NCBI RefSeq assembly: GCF_954871325.1
Contig: NC_088776.1
Coordinates: 49,246,569 to 49,310,568 of the forward strand
From: Gordionus sp. m RMFG-2023
Taxonomy: Eukaryota; Nematomorpha; Gordioida; Chordodea; Parachordodidae
Reading direction: 5' to 3'
Length of the DNA stretch: 64,000 bases
Shown: piece by piece, positions 59,800 through 64,000 of the stretch
Position numbering within the stretch: position 1 is the stretch's first letter
Layout: each line of letters begins with the position of its first letter
Position numbers and translations under genes: made by a program
Notes under the pieces: generated by a model
What the model saw: the letters and a program-made list of their open reading frames with translations, nothing else
Database searches by the model: none
What the model was told of the DNA's origin: nothing

Positions 59800-62600
59800 T
59801 CTAGTTTAGACCATTTTAAGCATGTATTGTAGATGTTCCTTTAAATGTTTTTTGTTTTTGCTGAGTGCCAAAAAATCTGTAAACAAAAGATTGATCAAGT
59901 CCATGTCCTTTAGATATTTTGCCAGCCAATAGTAACAAAAATATCATATTTTCTTATGAATGTCTTAAGCAATGACTAAGTAATTTTACGATTGATAGGT
60001 AGGATGTCGTACCTATTCCAGAGAGTTGAGTTTGAGGTGTTGTATGGGTAGTATGTTTTAGTAATTCTTCTTAGACATTTGTTTATAAAGGTCTGAGATG
60101 TGTTAATATTGCTTTTAGAGTCCTGCCATGTTTCTAATCCGTATGTTAAGATGGGTAGAATTAAGGATTTGAAGAATCTTATCTTTTGGTTCGTGGATAT
60201 CTGGTTGGACGACCATAATTTCGTTAGCTGATGGTATCGGGATCTGGCTTTGTTTGTCCTCTACTTAGTATCCAATATTGTGGCTAATGACATTATCGTG
60301 GTTCCTAGGTACTTAAAATCTGAAACAGTTTCTACCACATTATTATCAAAGTTAAAGGGGTCTGTGTTAGATGCAAATGTATTGGATGCTTAACTTTGTC
60401 TTGGAGTAATTGACTTCTAATCCGTATTCATAGCAATTATCGTTGTAATTCAGATATCGAGGGTTAAGGGTATATTCTTATTTGAAGGATTTATTCAGAA
60501 TATCATTATAACATTAAATAACATAGGTGATAGAATGCAACCTTGTTTCAGCCCTCTGTTGGCCTTAAATGGTTGTGATTTTAGGTTTCAGATGTTGTGG
60601 TACCACGTTATGATTGTCGTATATTATTTTTATTAGCGAAATCAGATGTTTATCTATTCCTATGCCTCCAGTAAGGACCAGATTTTATGCTGTATAATGG
60701 AGTCAAAGGCTTGACTTAAATCAATCATTAGGGCAAATACCCGGGACTTATGCATTCTAGCTTTCTCCAGAATAACCTTAAGCGCTATGGTTAGTTCCAT
60801 CGTGTTTCTACCCTTCCTATACGATGTGATGTCGTTTGAGAGGTTCCTATCGATGATTGGTTTGATCCTGACTGCTATAATATACGCAATGATTATCATT
60901 GAATATACGTGAACATTTTTAGGGTAACTGGGATCAGTGCAATCCCATTGTAGCCCTTCAGGCTAGTCGGGTTCTTATTTTTGGGGAAATTCAGTATTAT
61001 CGAGGTCATCAATTCCTCTGGTATATTGCCCGTATTCCATATCTCATTAAAGAGGAGAAGCAGTAGATTAAACTTAGATCAGCATCTATCTTCCAGAGTT
61101 CCGCAAAGATCCCATCGATTCCGGCAGCTTTATGGGTTTTTAGTCTTTTAATGGCATTGATTATATCTATTTTGTTCGTTCCGATTGGGTGGTTGGAAAG
61201 GATAATCACACGTTGGTTTGGGCCACCTCGTTCTGTAAAGATTCATGTAATTATCTGTCCATATAGCTAATTGTTCCTGGGGTCCTTTATAATTTTATTG
61301 TTTTCAATGTGTAATCTTGGTAGAGGATTGGATTTAAAGGTAATGAGTAATTTGAGAGATTGGAAAGCCTTGTAAATATTATTGTTATCAAAATTATATT
61401 GTATGGATCTAGATAAGTTGGCAATAGATCTATTGTCTGCTCTTATGCAGTGAGTTATGAATCTTCTGTGGTGTATAGTATATTGGTTATAGGGGATGTT
61501 TGTTGTTAAATTTTCAATAATTTTGTATTGTTGAAGGGGAGAGCCACTCTTCACGTTTAATTGGTGGTCTTAAGCAGAAGTCATACAGCTTGATAAATTT
61601 AGTTTCATATCTTTCCAGGTTATATTAGGGTTGATCATGCCATTTAGGGTGTTTCTTCATGTTGTTAGCTTTGTGATGCACTCTTCTCTTATATCCGGAT
61701 CGTTCAGCTGCCAAGTCTTTCCTAGCATTAAGGTGGTTCTGTTGATCACGGTTCGGAAAAATGCTATTGTTTATCCTTATCTCCCATCCTAGTGGATAAT
61801 GGTCTGTAAATAAAGTGAAGTTTAATTTGCTGACGACTTTATGTCTTTCAACCACTTGAAGATATTGGTGGAAATTACAAAGAAATCAATTTGTGAGTAG
61901 TGCCAAAGGAGGGACTTCTGTAGGTCATGGTGTGATGACTAGGATGATTGAAGAAGGTATTTCCTATTTTCAAATTGAAGTGTTCACAGATTTCTATTAA
62001 TTTCTTGCCATTAGTGTTCGTACTTTGTACTAGTGTGGCGTTCCCGACACAGGTAGAATTGTTAGGCCTTCCGACCAAGGCATTGAAATCGCCTGCTAAT
62101 ATAATACTATCTCGATGAGGCAGTTCTTTTAAGATATTTTCCAGCTCAATGTAAAATACTTTATCCTTGTGCGATGCATAAATGTTGAAGAACTTTCTTG
62201 TAACCTATATTCAAGGTAAGGCAGCAAATGCGACTGGAAATTAGATTAAAGCTTACAAATTTAATTAGCTTGTTATGGATTAAAATTGTCACACCTACCA
62301 ATACGTGTTTAGCATTCGAGCTGCAGTATAAGGTGTATCTTAAGAGATTTCATACCTCCGTTTCTTTCAGATGAGTTTCTTGTAAAAAGGAGGATATCGT
62401 ACCGTTGATCATTTATAGTTTGCTTAAGAGTAGTCAATTTGTCACTTGGCGATCTTATATTTAAAGAAATCATCCTAATACTATGGTCATTCATTGTAAA
62501 AAAATATTTATTAAGATTATCGTGAGATTCTCTATCTGACAGAGAATCTGCCTTATAAGAATAGAGAACACACACGATGATAAATTGAATATACAAGTGT
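59800..62600 (-). mobile_element. Decayed endonuclease/reverse-transcriptase LINE, second family
   Basis: On the - strand an APE-type endonuclease is followed by a reverse transcriptase. Endonuclease: IRMISLNIRS (about 62,470), GDFNALVGR (about 62,085), SQIDFFVIS (about 61,885). Reverse transcriptase: HKAAGIDGIFAELWK (about 61,120), SYRKGRNTMELTIAL (about 60,805), ALMIDLSQAFDS (about 60,730), GLKQGCILSPMLFN (about 60,545). A degraded thumb and C-terminus run to about 59,800. The frame is broken many times and the Y-x-D-D block is not legible. Motif wording differs from the LINE at 8.9 and 21.9 kb, so this is a separate family. The 3' end lies at low coordinates. Confidence 0.85.
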
Positions 62601-63047
62601 TATAAAAAATTATAAAAAAAGAAATAGATTCTATCGAGATATATATTTAATTCAATAATTATAATGGTACCAACTACTTTTTATTTAAAATGTGTTTGAG
62701 AGTATATAATATTTTTTCAAAAAGACGAAAGGTTTTTATCAAAATTTTAACTTTAGTTTTGTATTGAATGTCAATCAAAATATTAAGTCATTTGTGATAA
62801 CAAAATTATATAGCTTGTTCTGTTAAAAGGTAATCAAATCGTATAAAAATATGTTTATTTACATTAAAAAAATGAATAAATATAATAATGAAATTTAGGT
62901 CTTATCCTTTAAAAATATTTATGAAAAAGGCATAATTAAAATCCGAGGAGGAGGGTCTTTTGTTGTTCCCACTCTTCCCATTTGATTTATAGAAATTAGA
63001 TGAATAAATTAGATAATTTTTTTTGTAGGATTTTTGCCGGATAACAT
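62601..63047. other. AT-rich spacer, nothing recognised
   Basis: I find no coding frame or repeat of note between the LINE and the MITE. Confidence 0.4.
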
Positions 63048-63442
63048 TAGTGATCTGCATCGGGCCTAATTTTTTAAGCCCGGCCCGGGTCGTAATTTTT
63101 TTTAAAAAGTTTTGCCGACCCGGTCCGAACCCGAATTTTTTTTAAAAAAAATTTACCAGCCCGGCCCGGCCTGAATTTATTTAAATATATAAATTAATTT
63201 TTATAATTACTCAAAATATAAGATATATGTTATATAGGGTCTAGTTTCTATAAATAAAATAAAATATTTTTATTTTACATAAATAACTCAACATAAAATT
63301 TGATAAATTTAATATGTTTAAAAAAATTTCAAGGCCCAACCGAACCCTGCCCGAATCTTCATAAAATATATAAGGCCAGACCCAGATCGAACCCGATTTT
63401 TTTTAAAAAAATAGGCCGGGCCCCTAATTATGCAGATCTCTA
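63048..63442. mobile_element. 395-bp hAT MITE with GC-rich ends
   Basis: Ends are TAGTGATCTGCATCGGGCC and its near complement GGGCCCCTAATTATGCAGATCTCTA. The flanks GATAACAT (63,040-63,047) and GATAAAAT (63,443-63,450) are an 8-bp duplication with one change. Inside, GGCCCGG/CCGGGC blocks alternate with A/T tracts. No coding frame. Confidence 0.82.
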
Positions 63443-64000
63443 GATAAAATGTTTTTAAAATAATGTTGGGTTTTTATTTTATTAGATATTTTTTTGGAAA
63501 AATCTCAATTATAACCCATTACATAATGAAATAGTACATTTTCCTTTTAAATTACAATTCAAATTCTAGTCTTTTATCTTTAGAATTAACTTTCTTAGAC
63601 TTTTTATTAATCTTACTTGAATTTTTTTAAAATTGCTATTGTAAAGTTTTTCCTACATTAGAATATTTTGAGGGCAGTTTTGACAAAGCCACTTCTACCA
63701 TAACTAAGGCTATTGTTTTTAGAATAGAAAATTTTGATTTTATTTTATCACTTTGTACTTTGGATAAAATTGGGCATTTGCTTACCATTTCGGAGTAGGA
63801 TTTGCAATATATATCAAATTCAATTGACAATTGCCTGATTAATTTGAGAAATATAATTTAAATTATTGTTATAAAATATTTAATTCTAATAGATAGATAA
63901 TAACACTGAATTTGTGAATGTTAATGCACAAGACAGTGACGAGGCGTCATGTTTACTACTAGGGAAGCAATCAAAAATTTTTTTATTTTATTTATTAGTC
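63443..64000. other. Right edge, one uncharacterised short frame
   Basis: A 64-codon frame on the - strand (63,830-63,636) has mixed amino-acid use (CKSYSEMVSKCPILSKVQSD) that is less biased than the surrounding A/T-rich frames. It could be an exon of a gene to the right or a transposon scrap. I recognise no family, so I do not call it a gene. Confidence 0.3.

Overview
The window is AT-rich (poly-A/T tracts throughout) nuclear DNA from a eukaryote, most likely an invertebrate animal. The evidence is two intron-rich, animal-like housekeeping genes with standard GT-AG introns, set among many transposable elements (hAT-type DNA transposons and MITEs, non-LTR retrotransposons, a gypsy-like LTR element). 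I cannot name the species from the sequence.

Two host genes are complete and convergent. On the + strand, 27,716-40,729 encodes Pcf11, the CID/zinc-finger scaffold of the cleavage factor that couples pre-mRNA 3'-end cleavage to transcription termination (21 exons by my reconstruction, 1,032 residues). On the - strand, 58,369-43,631 encodes XPB/ERCC3, the TFIIH helicase/translocase (16 exons, 786 residues, in phase throughout, with all helicase motifs). Their 3' ends face each other across about 2.9 kb. Several introns of both genes hold MITEs, hAT elements or foldback repeats.

Left part (1-27.7 kb): accessory DNA. A hAT element (1,072-8,741, exact 8-bp target duplication) carries a young gypsy-like LTR element inside it, and that in turn carries a 399-bp MITE with a tRNA-like segment. 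Next come a decayed LINE split by a MITE (8.85-11.6 kb), a lone integrase fossil (12.9 kb), a dimeric ~290-bp satellite (13.7-15.6 kb), a 4.56-kb element with hAT-type ends and no visible transposase (16,278-20,837), a second copy of the same LINE family (21.9-23.5 kb), an LTR-edge fossil (24.3 kb), and an unidentified duplicated sequence (25-26.5 kb) that also occurs inside the 4.56-kb element.

Right part (58.4-64 kb): a MITE of the family found in the first LINE sits 62 bp upstream of the XPB start codon. It is followed by a different decayed endonuclease/reverse-transcriptase LINE on the - strand (59.8-62.6 kb) and a GC-ended hAT MITE (63.0-63.4 kb).

Most informative observations: a hAT element in an XPB intron whose 3' end is duplicated in inverted orientation, giving ~600-bp inverted arms; an RRM-like leader frame between primer-binding site and gag in the gypsy-like element; possible sequence capture by the 4.56-kb element; and a family of short hAT MITEs with perfect target duplications.
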